From contig NZ_VTWH01000005.1 in the NCBI RefSeq assembly GCF_008369445.1, positions 186,001-250,000 of the forward strand: a stretch of 64,000 bases of DNA, in the 5' to 3' direction. Below, piece after piece: positions 28,276 through 36,587 of this stretch (the stretch's first letter is position 1; each line of letters begins with the position of its first letter). The stretch comes from Aureimonas fodinaquatilis. Lineage in GTDB: Bacteria > Pseudomonadota > Alphaproteobacteria > Rhizobiales > Rhizobiaceae. Made by a program: the position numbers and the translations under genes. A model generated the notes under the pieces. That model was given only the letters and a program-made list of their open reading frames with translations, was not told the DNA's origin and searched no databases.

Positions 28276-30123
28276 GTGCTGAAATCAACAACGAAGGCGG
28301 TCATCGCCTCGGCGATGCTGCTTGGTCTGGGTCAGGCCGCCAATGCCAATGATGCCTTGGCAGAATTGGGCAAAGATACGGCAAACTGGGTGATGCAGAC
28401 CGGCGACTACGCCAATACCCGATATTCGCCGCTCAAGAACATCAATAAGGAAAATGTCGGAGATATGCAGGTTGCGTGGTCATTCTCGACTGGCGTTCTG
28501 CGTGGTCATGAAGGCGGACCACTGATTATTGGCGACACAATGTACGTCCATACGCCTTTCCCCAATATCGTTTATGCGCTGGATTTGAAGGAAGATGGCG
28601 CAATCAAATGGAAATATGAGCCACGGCAGGATGCCAGTGTCATCCCCGTCATGTGCTGTGACACGGTCAACCGTGGCGTGGCCTATGCACCGGCAGACGG
28701 CGACCAGCCGGCAAAAATAATCCTGCATCAAGCTGATACAACTGTTGTGGCATTGAATGCCGAAACGGGTGAGCAGATCTGGTCAGTCAAGAATGGCGAT
28801 GCCGCAAAAGGGGAAACGGGCACAGCCGCACCGGTGGTCATCAATGACAAGGTTTTCATCGGCATTTCCGGTGGTGAATTTGGCGTTCGTGGCTCTTTGA
28901 CAGCCTATAATCTGAGCGATGGTTCACAGGCATGGCGGGCTTACTCCACAGGGCCAGACGCTGAAATGCTGTTTGACCCTGAAAAGACCATGGAGTTGGG
29001 CAAGCCGGTTGGAGCCGACTCTTCGCTGAATTCCTGGGAAGGGGATCAGTGGCAGATCGGTGGCGGCACCACTTGGGGTTGGTTTGCCTATGATCCGGAA
29101 TTGAACCTGATCTATTACGGGTCCGGCAACCCATCGACCTGGAATCCATCTCAGCGCCCTGGCGACAACAAATGGTCGATGGCCATTTTTGCTCGCGATG
29201 CGGACACTGGCATGGCCAAATGGGTCTATCAGATGACGCCCCATGATGAATGGGATTTTGACGGCGTCAACGAGATGATCCTGGCGGATATTCCGGTGGA
29301 TGGTCAGGAAAGAAAGGCACTCGTGCACTTTGACCGCAACGGTTTTGCCTACACGATGGATCGTGAAACCGGCGAATTGCTTGTGGCCAAGAAGTATGAC
29401 CCGGTTGTAAACTGGGCTACGGAAGTGGTGATGGACAAGAATTCTGATCAGTATGGCCGCCCGCAAGTGGTGGATCAGTACTCAACGGAATTCAACGGCG
29501 AGGATGTCAACACAACCGGCATCTGCCCTGCAGCTCTTGGAACAAAAGACCAGCAGCCAGCGGCTTTCTCGCCGGATACCGGACTGTTCTACGTGCCGAC
29601 AAACCACGTCTGCATGGATTATGAACCATTCCGTGTGGCTTACACCGCGGGGCAGCCTTATGTGGGCGCAACCTTGTCGATGTATCCTGCACCCAACAGC
29701 CATGGCGGCATGGGCAATTTCATTGCCTGGGATGCTGGCACCGGCGAAATCAAATGGTCTCTGCCAGAAAAATTCTCTGTCTGGTCAGGCGCCTTGGCCA
29801 CAGCCGGCAATGTGGTGTTCTACGGAACGCTGGAAGGCTACCTCAAGGCGGTTGATGCCAACACGGGTGAAGAGCTTTACAAGTTCAAGACTCCGTCAGG
29901 CATTATCGGCAACGTCACCACATACGAGCATGATGGTCAGCAATATATCGCTGTTCTGTCTGGTATCGGTGGCTGGGCCGGTATCGGACTTGCGGCTGGC
30001 CTGACAGACGCCAATGACGGTCTGGGTGCTGTGGGTGGTTACGCTGCACTGTCACGCTACACCGCCCTGGGCGGACAGCTGACTGTGTTCACCGTTCCGG
30101 ACCAGACAGCCGCTAACAATTGA
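28276..30123 (+). CDS. xoxF: Lanthanide-dependent methanol dehydrogenase XoxF (PQQ enzyme)
   Basis: XoxF oxidises methanol in the periplasm with PQQ and a lanthanide ion, passing electrons to XoxG. The 615-residue precursor has a signal peptide ending near QAANA and the eight-bladed propeller tryptophan-docking repeats. The adjacent Cys127-Cys128 pair lies in VMCCDTV. Metal ligands by family alignment are Glu201 (SGGEFG), Asn285 (YYGSGN), catalytic Asp327 and Asp329 in [11 protein letters not shown]. The extra Asp329 (Ala in calcium-type MxaF) is the lanthanide signature. The start is GTG at 28276 with GGGAGG five bases upstream. An intrinsic terminator follows directly, then xoxG and xoxJ. 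Confidence 0.96.
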   Translation: MLKSTTKAVIASAMLLGLGQAANANDALAELGKDTANWVMQTGDYANTRYSPLKNINKENVGDMQVAWSFSTGVLRGHEGGPLIIGDTMYVHTPFPNIVYALDLKEDGAIKWKYEPRQDASVIPVMCCDTVNRGVAYAPADGDQPAKIILHQADTTVVALNAETGEQIWSVKNGDAAKGETGTAAPVVINDKVFIGISGGEFGVRGSLTAYNLSDGSQAWRAYSTGPDAEMLFDPEKTMELGKPVGADSSLNSWEGDQWQIGGGTTWGWFAYDPELNLIYYGSGNPSTWNPSQRPGDNKWSMAIFARDADTGMAKWVYQMTPHDEWDFDGVNEMILADIPVDGQERKALVHFDRNGFAYTMDRETGELLVAKKYDPVVNWATEVVMDKNSDQYGRPQVVDQYSTEFNGEDVNTTGICPAALGTKDQQPAAFSPDTGLFYVPTNHVCMDYEPFRVAYTAGQPYVGATLSMYPAPNSHGGMGNFIAWDAGTGEIKWSLPEKFSVWSGALATAGNVVFYGTLEGYLKAVDANTGEELYKFKTPSGIIGNVTTYEHDGQQYIAVLSGIGGWAGIGLAAGLTDANDGLGAVGGYAALSRYTALGGQLTVFTVPDQTAANN

Positions 30124-30140
30124 GTTGAATGACTCTGACA

Positions 30141-30172
30141 ACAAGGCCCGTTTTGTCGAACGGGCCTTGTTT
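30141..30172 (+). terminator. Intrinsic terminator after xoxF
   Basis: A perfect 12-bp stem (30141-30152 with 30159-30170, arm ACAAGGCCCGTT) has a six-base loop and a short T-run. It lies 18 bases after the xoxF stop and before xoxG, so it could attenuate xoxG and xoxJ relative to xoxF. Confidence 0.78.
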
Positions 30173-30190
30173 CGCTGATTTTCGCGGCTC

Positions 30191-30299
30191 AGGTCTGGAC
30201 CGTTTCATGCGATCTCATGATCGGCAAAAGCTCCAGCTCCTTGGTTCGTCGCATTGTCCCGACGTTGAAGCGACACCGCTGCAACCGGAACTGCTCCAG
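30191..30299 (-). repeat. Dispersed double-hairpin repeat, copy 5 (inside the xox operon)
   Basis: On the minus strand it begins CTGGAGCAGTTCCGGTTGCAGC at 30299. It shows GACAATGCGACGAACCAAGGAG and the second-hairpin tail GATCATGAGATCGCATGAAAC. It occupies most of the xoxF-xoxG spacer between the terminator and xoxG. Confidence 0.75.
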
Positions 30300-30330
30300 A
30301 AAAGCAACGCATTCACTCAGGGAATACGCA

Positions 30331-30924
30331 ATGATAAAGCAAATGACGGCCCTGACTTCTGTTCTGTTTGTCATGACCGGACTGGCATGGGCACAGGCAC
30401 CTGCAACCCCACCGGAAAACAGCGCTGCACCTGCAACGGATCAGCCGAAAGTTTCCGCCAACCCTTCGAAAGATACTGCCACGAACGGCAATGAGGGCAC
30501 ACAGGGGGAGGCCGCCAAATGGGTCGATTCCGCCGATGTGCCGACTTATCATATTGAGCCGGATGGCACGGCGGACTTCTATTCCTGGCGCGGCTATAAA
30601 AAATACACCGCCAATTGTTTCCAGTGCCACGGGCCGGATGGAATGGGGTCTTCCTTTGCCCCCAATCTGCTCGATTCACTCAAGCGGATGGACTATTATG
30701 AGTTCACCGGAATTGTGGTGGGTGGCCAGCAGAATGTCTGGAACACCAGCGGCAATTCCGTCATGCCCGCATGGGGCGAAGACAAGAATGTCATGTGTTA
30801 TCTGGACGCCATCTATGTTTACCTCAGAGGACGCGCTGATGGGGTTTACGGCCATGGGGAGCCCAAGCGTCCGCAGCCAAATGACGAAGCGCGCGCGGTG
30901 GAAAACCAATGTCTCGGCTTCTGA
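30331..30924 (+). CDS. xoxG: Cytochrome c electron acceptor of XoxF (cL-type)
   Basis: The 197-residue periplasmic cytochrome accepts electrons from XoxF. It has a signal peptide (ALTSVLFVMTGLAWAQA), then a ~45-residue Ala/Pro/Asn/Gly-rich linker. A single heme motif CFQCH (Cys96, Cys99, His100) is followed by GPDGMGSSFAPNL, with a probable axial Met145 in VMPAWGE. The linker is longer than needed for a plain class I cytochrome. The ATG at 30331 follows AGGGAA. The frame is open upstream through the repeat copy, which is not coding. It overlaps xoxJ by 16 bases. Confidence 0.92.
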   Translation: MIKQMTALTSVLFVMTGLAWAQAPATPPENSAAPATDQPKVSANPSKDTATNGNEGTQGEAAKWVDSADVPTYHIEPDGTADFYSWRGYKKYTANCFQCHGPDGMGSSFAPNLLDSLKRMDYYEFTGIVVGGQQNVWNTSGNSVMPAWGEDKNVMCYLDAIYVYLRGRADGVYGHGEPKRPQPNDEARAVENQCLGF

Positions 30925-31757
30925 TGTTGACAGCCTGTGTTGCCTTGCTGGCTGTGGTGCCGGCAAGGGCTCAGGATCGCGAATTCGGTGGGGCCATTGA
31001 GCTGGTCGATCCAGACGTGCTGCGGGTTTGCGCAGATCCCAACAGCTTGCCTTATTCAAACGAGGCAGGTGAGGGCTTTGAAAACGAACTGGCGAATTTT
31101 CTGGCGGAAAAACTTGGCCGCAAGTCGGTAAGTTACACCTACTTTCCACAGGCGACCGGCTTTGTGCGGATGACGTTGGGCCTGCACCGCTGCGACATTA
31201 TCATGAGTTACCCGCAGGGCGATGAGCTGGTGCAGAACACCAATGCCTATTATCGCACGGCCTATTCGCTGGTTTACCCCAAGGGATCGGACCTTGATGG
31301 TGTGGAAACGCTGGAAGATCCGCGCCTGAAGGACAAGGTCGTGGGCGTGGTAGCGGGCACACCGCCGGCCACATATCTGGCCAAGGCCGGCTTGATCGGC
31401 AAGGCCAAGGGCTATCAGCTGATGGTAGACACGCGGCTGGAAAATTCTGCCAAAAACATGATCACCGATCTGAACGAAGGGGAAATTGACGCGGCTGTTC
31501 TGTGGGGCCCTCTTGCGGGCTATTATGCCAGAGAGTCCGGTCGTGATTATGCGGTGGTGCCGCTTTTGAAAGAGCCGCGTGGCCCTGCAACTGTTTTCCG
31601 TATCACCATGGGGGTTCGCCCGTCTGATCAGGAATGGAAACGCACACTGAACCGCACGATTGCGGAAAATCAGGATGCTATCAACGACATCCTGTTAAAA
31701 TATGGGGTGCCGCTGCTGGATGAGCAGAACCGCCTGATTTCCAGCAAGGAAAACTAG
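30909..31757 (+). CDS. xoxJ: XoxJ, quinoprotein dehydrogenase-associated periplasmic binding protein
   Basis: The 282-residue protein has a signal peptide (LMLTACVALLAVVPARAQ) and a family 3 solute-binding fold: DPDVLRVCADPNSLPYSNEAGEGFENELANFLAEKL, later GEIDAAVLWGPLAGYYAR. Its structure class resembles ABC binding proteins, but family members sit next to XoxF and XoxG without a cognate permease and are thought to help activate or mature the dehydrogenase. The 16-base overlap with xoxG indicates coupled translation. Confidence 0.92.
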   Translation: MSRLLMLTACVALLAVVPARAQDREFGGAIELVDPDVLRVCADPNSLPYSNEAGEGFENELANFLAEKLGRKSVSYTYFPQATGFVRMTLGLHRCDIIMSYPQGDELVQNTNAYYRTAYSLVYPKGSDLDGVETLEDPRLKDKVVGVVAGTPPATYLAKAGLIGKAKGYQLMVDTRLENSAKNMITDLNEGEIDAAVLWGPLAGYYARESGRDYAVVPLLKEPRGPATVFRITMGVRPSDQEWKRTLNRTIAENQDAINDILLKYGVPLLDEQNRLISSKEN

Positions 31758-31759
31758 CG

Positions 31760-32296
31760 ATGTGCTGGCGCTGGGTCGGGCTGCTCCTGTTGCTCAGCAC
31801 ACCGGCTTTGGCGCAGACCATTCCAGAGCCGCAGAGCTATCGCGTAGAAGAGTATCGAGCGCCGACGCCCGCGACTTTACAAGGAGCCAAGGTGCTGGAT
31901 ACGGCAGAGGCCGCCGCCTTGTGGAAAGCCGGCTCAGCTAAATTTGTTGATGTCATGCCGCGCGCGCCAAAACCTGCTAACCTGCCGAAGGGCACGATCT
32001 GGCGGCCTGCCGAACGGCGTGGTATCCCCGGTTCAATCTGGCTGGTGGATACCGGCTATGGCGACCTTGCCCAATCGGTAGAGAGCTATTTTCAGCACGG
32101 GTTGCAGACGGCTACGAGTTCGAACCTTGCGCAGCCTGTTGTGTTTTACTGCCAGCGAAATTGCTGGATGAGCTGGAACGCCGCCCGACGTGCTGTGCAC
32201 TTGGGTTATACGCAGGTGAAATGGTATCCCGAGGGCACAGATGGGTGGGCTGAGGCGGGCTTTCCGCTGGAGGTGCATGAGCCGTCAACGCTATAG
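31760..32296 (+). CDS. PQQ-dependent catabolism-associated Cys-Trp motif protein (rhodanese-like)
   Basis: The 178-residue protein has a signal peptide (VGLLLLLSTPALAQ). A rhodanese-like domain carries the family motif FYCQRNCWMSWNAARRAVHLGY near residues 131-152. The family is known as the CXXCW protein of PQQ-dependent catabolism clusters; here the spacing between the two Cys is three residues (Gln-Arg-Asn). A redox, sulfur or metal role is unproven. It starts two bases after xoxJ, so it is the fourth gene of the xox operon. Its TAG stop overlaps the TAG of the convergent gene in the hexamer CTATAG. Confidence 0.86.
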   Translation: MCWRWVGLLLLLSTPALAQTIPEPQSYRVEEYRAPTPATLQGAKVLDTAEAAALWKAGSAKFVDVMPRAPKPANLPKGTIWRPAERRGIPGSIWLVDTGYGDLAQSVESYFQHGLQTATSSNLAQPVVFYCQRNCWMSWNAARRAVHLGYTQVKWYPEGTDGWAEAGFPLEVHEPSTL

Positions 32297-33064
32297 GGAA
32301 TCCCTGAGCGTGCGGCCAAATGCGAACATTCGCTGCTCGATCAATATCGGCACTTCGCAGACATAGGTCAGCGAAAGCCGCCTTTCATCAAAGACCCGGG
32401 TCTGCCACAACAGAGCTTCCTGCTGGGCTTCCAGTTCTTTCAGGTCTGGTTGCGGCTGGCTCATCAATTGATCCAGTTTGCCGGTTTCTTCTCTTATGCG
32501 TGACGCCAGACCTTTTTGCTTGCTGGCATAGCGCACAATGCCCTGCACCACATCGGCCCGCTCGCGGTTGAACGTCGAAAGCAGCTCCGAAAACAGGGTT
32601 TGTGCACTGCTCTCTCTCTGGCTTTCCGGCAGGCTGGCAATGTAATCCCGCAATTGTTTTTCGCCCTCGGCCAGCGGCACACGGCGCTGTGCAACCTGCT
32701 GCACCAGGGCGCGTGTCTGTGCCGAGCGTTCCTGCTGGCCTCCATCCGCAGGAAAATCTGGCCAGATCTGCCCGGCGTCTATGCGCTCTACACGGCGCTG
32801 CACACATGGCCAGTCTGTACTGCCATGATGGGCGGGTGCGGCAATGGCCGGGTTGGCAGGCGCAGCTCGGGTCGGCTGACCCGTTGGGGCAGGGCCGGGA
32901 ACCACGAAGCCATCGGGTACTGCACGTGGGGCAGGAGCACCCGTGGGTGCGGGGCCTGGGACAACAAAGCCATCAGGTACTTCCCGCGGGGCAGGAGCTT
33001 GCGCCATCGCCGATGTGGTGAACATGGCCAAAGCCAGAACCGAAGAACTGAAATGCAACATCAT
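32291..33064 (-). CDS. Secreted hypothetical protein with tandem Pro/Gly repeat, coupled to ABC permease
   Basis: The 257-residue product has a signal peptide (SSSVLALAMFTTSAMAQA). Two tandem ~20-residue repeats follow (PDGFVVPGPAPTG twice, about residues 30-62) in a proline-rich linker. The rest is a mostly helical charged domain (about 85-257) with two Cys, DWPCVQRRVERI and TYVCEVPILIEQR. I do not recognise the family with certainty. Its ATG overlaps the stop of the ABC permease by four bases (ATGA), so it is probably part of the same export system of the PQQ cluster. Confidence 0.75.
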   Translation of the reverse strand: MMLHFSSSVLALAMFTTSAMAQAPAPREVPDGFVVPGPAPTGAPAPRAVPDGFVVPGPAPTGQPTRAAPANPAIAAPAHHGSTDWPCVQRRVERIDAGQIWPDFPADGGQQERSAQTRALVQQVAQRRVPLAEGEKQLRDYIASLPESQRESSAQTLFSELLSTFNRERADVVQGIVRYASKQKGLASRIREETGKLDQLMSQPQPDLKELEAQQEALLWQTRVFDERRLSLTYVCEVPILIEQRMFAFGRTLRDSL

Positions 33065-33903
33065 TGGCGAGCTTCTCCTTTGCGGGCAATTGTGCCGCGC
33101 ATGGGGTCATAGGCCAGAATTGCCAGCCCCAGAAAAAGGACCGTGCAACCGGCAACAACGCTGAAAGCCACCAGATTGAACTGACCATACAGGGCAAACC
33201 GGATCAATTCCACCCCGTGAGTGAAGGGGTTGTACTGGCAGATATAATACAGAAGCGGAGAAGACTCGCGAATTCGCCACAAGGGGTAAAGGGCGGAAGA
33301 AGCAAAATACATCGGAAAAATGACAAAGTTCATCACCCCGGCAAAATTTTCGAGCTGGCGGACAAGCGAGGACAGCAACATGCCCAGGGAGCCCAGCATA
33401 AGACCAACGAGAACAATGGCGGGGAGAACAGTCACGTAACCGATTTCCGGTGGTTTCACGCGCCAGAAATAGGCAATAAGCAGAAACACATAGGCTTGCA
33501 GCACTGCAACAAGCACTCCGGCAAACAATTTGGAAACCAACAGAAACCAGCGCGGCAACGGGCTGACAAGCAAGGTCTTCATCGACCCGGTTTCCCGGTC
33601 ATACACCATGGATAGAGACGATTGCATTCCGTTGAACAGCAGGATCATGCCAATGAGGCCGGGCGTTATGAAAACCTCATACAGAATATAGGTCTTGTAA
33701 GGTGCGATAATGGAAACGCCCAGCACCTGACGAAACCCGGCGGCAAAGATGAAAAGCCACAGCAATGGCCGCACCAGAGCCGATATGAACCTTTCCCGCT
33801 GATGCAGAAACCGCAGAATTTCACGGCTGGCAATACCGTAGAAGCACCGCCAGTAATGAATGGCGCCAAGCTTTTGGGGGTTGGGTGCAACGGGCGCGTT
33901 CAT
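33061..33903 (-). CDS. ABC-2 type transporter permease of the PQQ-dependent alcohol oxidation system
   Basis: The 280-residue protein has six hydrophobic segments and an ABC-2 membrane fold. Family-like motifs include REILRFLHQRERFISALVRPLLWLFIFAAGF, NGMQSSLSMVYDRETGSMKTLLVSPLPRW and YNPFTHGVELIRFALYGQ. Related permeases (PedC-type) lie in PQQ alcohol dehydrogenase clusters and in methylotroph clusters linked to lanthanide use. Direction and substrate are not known; ABC-2 proteins are usually exporters. Its ATG overlaps the ATPase stop by four bases. Confidence 0.88.
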   Translation of the reverse strand: MNAPVAPNPQKLGAIHYWRCFYGIASREILRFLHQRERFISALVRPLLWLFIFAAGFRQVLGVSIIAPYKTYILYEVFITPGLIGMILLFNGMQSSLSMVYDRETGSMKTLLVSPLPRWFLLVSKLFAGVLVAVLQAYVFLLIAYFWRVKPPEIGYVTVLPAIVLVGLMLGSLGMLLSSLVRQLENFAGVMNFVIFPMYFASSALYPLWRIRESSPLLYYICQYNPFTHGVELIRFALYGQFNLVAFSVVAGCTVLFLGLAILAYDPMRGTIARKGEARQ

Positions 33904-34670
33904 GCGATGGTGCCTCGCGCTGGGGCCATTGTTGTCAACCGCGTGTACGCTTCGCCAATATTGCCGGCGTCTTCAGCTTCCACAATATCGCGGCTGGCAC
34001 CTTCTGCCAGCACCTGGCCATGATGCAAAATCACAACACGGTCCGTGGCATCAATTTCGTCGATCAGGTGAGTTGCCCAAAGAACGCTGACCCCTTCCCT
34101 GGCCACAAGTTCACGGACAGTGCGAATGATTTCGGCCCTTGCCGCTATATCCAGCCCGACGGTTGGCTCGTCCAGAAGGATCAGCCGGGGGCGGTGCATG
34201 AAGGCACGGACAATTTCGACCCGGCGCAATTGTCCGCCGGATAATGTGCGCGCTTTATCGCCCATGCGGTCTGCCAGAACGGTACCCGCCAGAATTTCAA
34301 CCGCTCTTTGGCGGGCCTGACTTCGGGACATGCCGTGCAGTGCTGCGTGGTATTGCAGATTCTGCCGGATCGAGAGGTCGAGATCCAGCGTGCGGCCCTG
34401 AAACACGACGCCCATTGCAGCCAATGCCTGGCTGGGGCGGGTTGAAACATCATGGCCCATAACTCGCACAGCACCATGACGAGGTGTGAACAGACGGGTG
34501 ATGAGCGAGAACAACGTGCTTTTTCCGGCACCATTCGGGCCGAGCAGGGCGGTAAAGCTGCCTTGTGGAACGATGAAGGACACATCATCCAAAGCCCGGC
34601 GCGCGCCGTAGGAGTGGCTGACCCCTTCGACTTCCAGAGCCGGTGATACTCTACGCGTTTTCGGGTCCAT
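33900..34670 (-). CDS. ABC transporter ATP-binding protein of the PQQ-dependent alcohol oxidation system
   Basis: The 256-residue ATPase has Walker A GPNGAGKSTL, signature LSGGQLRRVEIVRAF, Walker B RLILLDEPTVGLD and the switch region LWATHLIDEI. It resembles ATPases of drug or polysaccharide ABC-2 exporters and the specific PQQ-cluster subfamily. It is the first gene of the three-gene unit ATPase-permease-secreted protein. A dispersed repeat begins one base upstream of its start codon, so its promoter must lie in or beyond that repeat. Confidence 0.9.
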   Translation of the reverse strand: MDPKTRRVSPALEVEGVSHSYGARRALDDVSFIVPQGSFTALLGPNGAGKSTLFSLITRLFTPRHGAVRVMGHDVSTRPSQALAAMGVVFQGRTLDLDLSIRQNLQYHAALHGMSRSQARQRAVEILAGTVLADRMGDKARTLSGGQLRRVEIVRAFMHRPRLILLDEPTVGLDIAARAEIIRTVRELVAREGVSVLWATHLIDEIDATDRVVILHHGQVLAEGASRDIVEAEDAGNIGEAYTRLTTMAPARGTIA

Positions 34671-34774
34671 TAAAGCATTTCTGGTTCAAACGGAATCGTT
34701 CTAACGGCTGGACAATGCGACAAAACAGAAAGTTGGAGCGTTTCAGATGACCGTTTGATCACCCGAAACGCTTT
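34671..34774 (+). repeat. Dispersed double-hairpin repeat, copy 6
   Basis: This is one of the clearest full copies. It starts TAAAGCATTTCTGGTTCAAACG, followed by ACAATGCGACAAAACAGAAAG and the second hairpin GAGCGTTTCAGATGACC...GATCACCCGAAACGCTTT. It lies between the ABC ATPase start and the end of the poly-Asp protein gene on the same strand. Confidence 0.85.
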
Positions 34775-34795
34775 ATTATAGTCGCGCAGGTGGGT

Positions 34796-35398
34796 TCAGG
34801 GAACAACCGTGATTGTGCCTTTCATGCCCTGCGAACCATCCAGACCTTCGATCCACCAGTCAAAATTGCCGGGGCGCACAGTGTTGAACTGCACCTGGAT
34901 GGTGCCTTTCGCGTCATATTCCAGCCAGGCGGGTGGCCCTGCCATGTGCAGTTCCAGATCGCTGATAACGATCTGGTTGAACCAGATGTTGCGGAAGAAA
35001 TTCGGCGCATGGAATTTATACTCCAATGCCCCATCCGAGGTGATGCGCCAGCGATAAGCCTGACCGACCCGCATGACGAAATCTGTTTCATTCACCGCAA
35101 AATCATTGTCGGCCGAACCCAGGACCAGTTCCGGCACATCCTGACTTGAGCGGGAAAGCGGTGCCAGCCCAAGCGCATCAGCGGACATGGCGCTGGCAGG
35201 CATTTGTGCGTTGCCTGCCCCCGTTGCGGCAGGGGCCGCAGCCTCGCCGTCATCATCGTCATCGTCGTCGTCATCCGCCTGCGTTTCACCTGCGGGTGCA
35301 GTTGTGCCCTGCGCATAAGCAACCCCGGCCGGGGATAGCGCCAGGAAGGCGGCCAGCAACAGGCGCGTTGCCACAGGGTCAAGCTGGTTCAATCTCAT
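34796..35398 (-). CDS. Secreted cupredoxin-like protein with a run of nine Asp residues
   Basis: The 200-residue protein has a signal peptide (LLLAAFLALSPAGVAYA). A low-complexity linker includes nine consecutive Asp (residues 42-50, coded by mixed GAT/GAC). The C-terminal beta domain (about 95-200) ends FDWWIEGLDGSQGMKGTITVVP. That ending resembles cupredoxins, but the positions of the copper-binding Cys and His are occupied by other residues. The acidic run is a plausible hard-metal (calcium or lanthanide) site, which fits the PQQ/lanthanide neighbourhood; this is inference. The ATG at 35398 has GGAGG upstream, 14 bases after the beta-propeller gene. Confidence 0.78.
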   Translation of the reverse strand: MRLNQLDPVATRLLLAAFLALSPAGVAYAQGTTAPAGETQADDDDDDDDDGEAAAPAATGAGNAQMPASAMSADALGLAPLSRSSQDVPELVLGSADNDFAVNETDFVMRVGQAYRWRITSDGALEYKFHAPNFFRNIWFNQIVISDLELHMAGPPAWLEYDAKGTIQVQFNTVRPGNFDWWIEGLDGSQGMKGTITVVP

Positions 35399-35412
35399 AC
35401 TGTTTCCTCCAG

Positions 35413-36399
35413 TTACTGCTTTGCCGCCACGGTTACGCCCCATGGCTGCTGGCCCACCTGTACAGACTTGATGACTTCGTCAGTTTTCGTGTCGATGATC
35501 GATATGTCGTTCGATATGCCATTGGTGGAAAACAGGTGCGCGCCGTCCGGTGAAAACGCCAATTGCCAGACGCGCTGCCCGACCAGCAGATAGTCGAGCA
35601 CCTCATAAGTGTTGCCATCCACCACGGCCACGCGGTTTGCCGGTCCCAGCGCCACATAGGCTTTGGAGCCATCTTCCGTCAGCCGCACACCAACCGGCTG
35701 GATCAGTTCCGGGCTGATGCCGGGAATTTCGAATGTGACCTTGTGTTTGATGTCACGGGTGGCAGCATCAATAACACTGACTGTGCCGCCGATTTCTGCT
35801 GATACCCACACTTCCGAATTGTCTTTCTTGAATTCGGCAAAGCGTGGGCGGGAGTCCACCAGAACATTGGCGATGATCTGCTCGCTATCCCGGTCGATGA
35901 AATGCGCCATATTGGTGGTTTCGGAGGTGTTGACGATGATTTTGCCATCGGGAGAGATGCCCATCCCCTCTGGCTCAACACCCACCGGAATTTCCACAAT
36001 CCGGCTGCCGGTCTGCAAATCAATCACAGTTACAAGATTATCGTCCTCATTGGCCACATACATGAGCGTGCCGTCGGGAGAAACGACCATAAGCTCCGGG
36101 TCGGGGCCAGAAGGCAGAGTGCCGATAATCTGGTGCGTGGCAGTGTCAATGATTTCAATCGTGTCATCATCGCTGGCGCAAACATATATTTTTGTGCCAT
36201 CGGGTGAGACCGCAATGCCACGTGGTCGCTGGCCAACCTTGATGGTCTCCACCACCTCGAAATTTTCCGAATCCAGCACGGTCACATCATTGCCGCGTTC
36301 GTTGGAAACATAAATGCGGTAGGCAAACGCCGGGTTGGCCGTCAGGCACAGAGCGGAAATGAGCGCCATTCCGGCAATTATGCGAACAGGTTTTGGCAT
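35413..36399 (-). CDS. PQQ-dependent catabolism-associated beta-propeller protein
   Basis: The 328-residue periplasmic protein has a signal peptide (RIIAGMALISALCLTANPAFA). About seven YVTN-type beta-propeller repeats follow, for example RIYVSNERGNDVTVLDSENFEVVETIKVGQRPRGIAVSPDGTK and later copies with the same VSPDGT spacing. Proteins of this family accompany PQQ alcohol dehydrogenases and the ABC transporter above; the function is unknown. The ATG at 36399 follows GGAGG. It is the first gene of a two-gene unit with the poly-Asp protein. Confidence 0.9.
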   Translation of the reverse strand: MPKPVRIIAGMALISALCLTANPAFAYRIYVSNERGNDVTVLDSENFEVVETIKVGQRPRGIAVSPDGTKIYVCASDDDTIEIIDTATHQIIGTLPSGPDPELMVVSPDGTLMYVANEDDNLVTVIDLQTGSRIVEIPVGVEPEGMGISPDGKIIVNTSETTNMAHFIDRDSEQIIANVLVDSRPRFAEFKKDNSEVWVSAEIGGTVSVIDAATRDIKHKVTFEIPGISPELIQPVGVRLTEDGSKAYVALGPANRVAVVDGNTYEVLDYLLVGQRVWQLAFSPDGAHLFSTNGISNDISIIDTKTDEVIKSVQVGQQPWGVTVAAKQ

Positions 36400-36424
36400 A
36401 GGACCTCCATTCCAAAAATGCCTT

Positions 36425-36514
36425 GAGCGTTCACATGATCTCTGGATCGCCTTAAACACTCTCATTCTTTGTATTGTCGTTGAAACGTCGCCGGCTCAAC
36501 GGGAAGCGCTTCTG
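36425..36514 (-). repeat. Dispersed double-hairpin repeat, copy 7
   Basis: On the minus strand it reads from 36514: GAAGCGCTTCCCGTTGAGCCGG...GTTTCAACGACAATAC, then the tail AGAGTGTTTAAGGCGATCCAGAGATCATG. It lies between the beta-propeller gene and the response regulator. Confidence 0.65.
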
Positions 36515-36587
36515 AAATGGATGCTATTTTGAGTTGTGGATTTAACCTATGGGAATAGTTCCCGGTCTTTGGTCCTTTTCGCGCCGA

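Noticed and set aside
28276-30123. Calcium-type methanol dehydrogenase MxaF
   Set aside because: The motif DEWDFDG has the second Asp that distinguishes XoxF from MxaF, which has Ala there, and no mxaI or other mxa genes follow.
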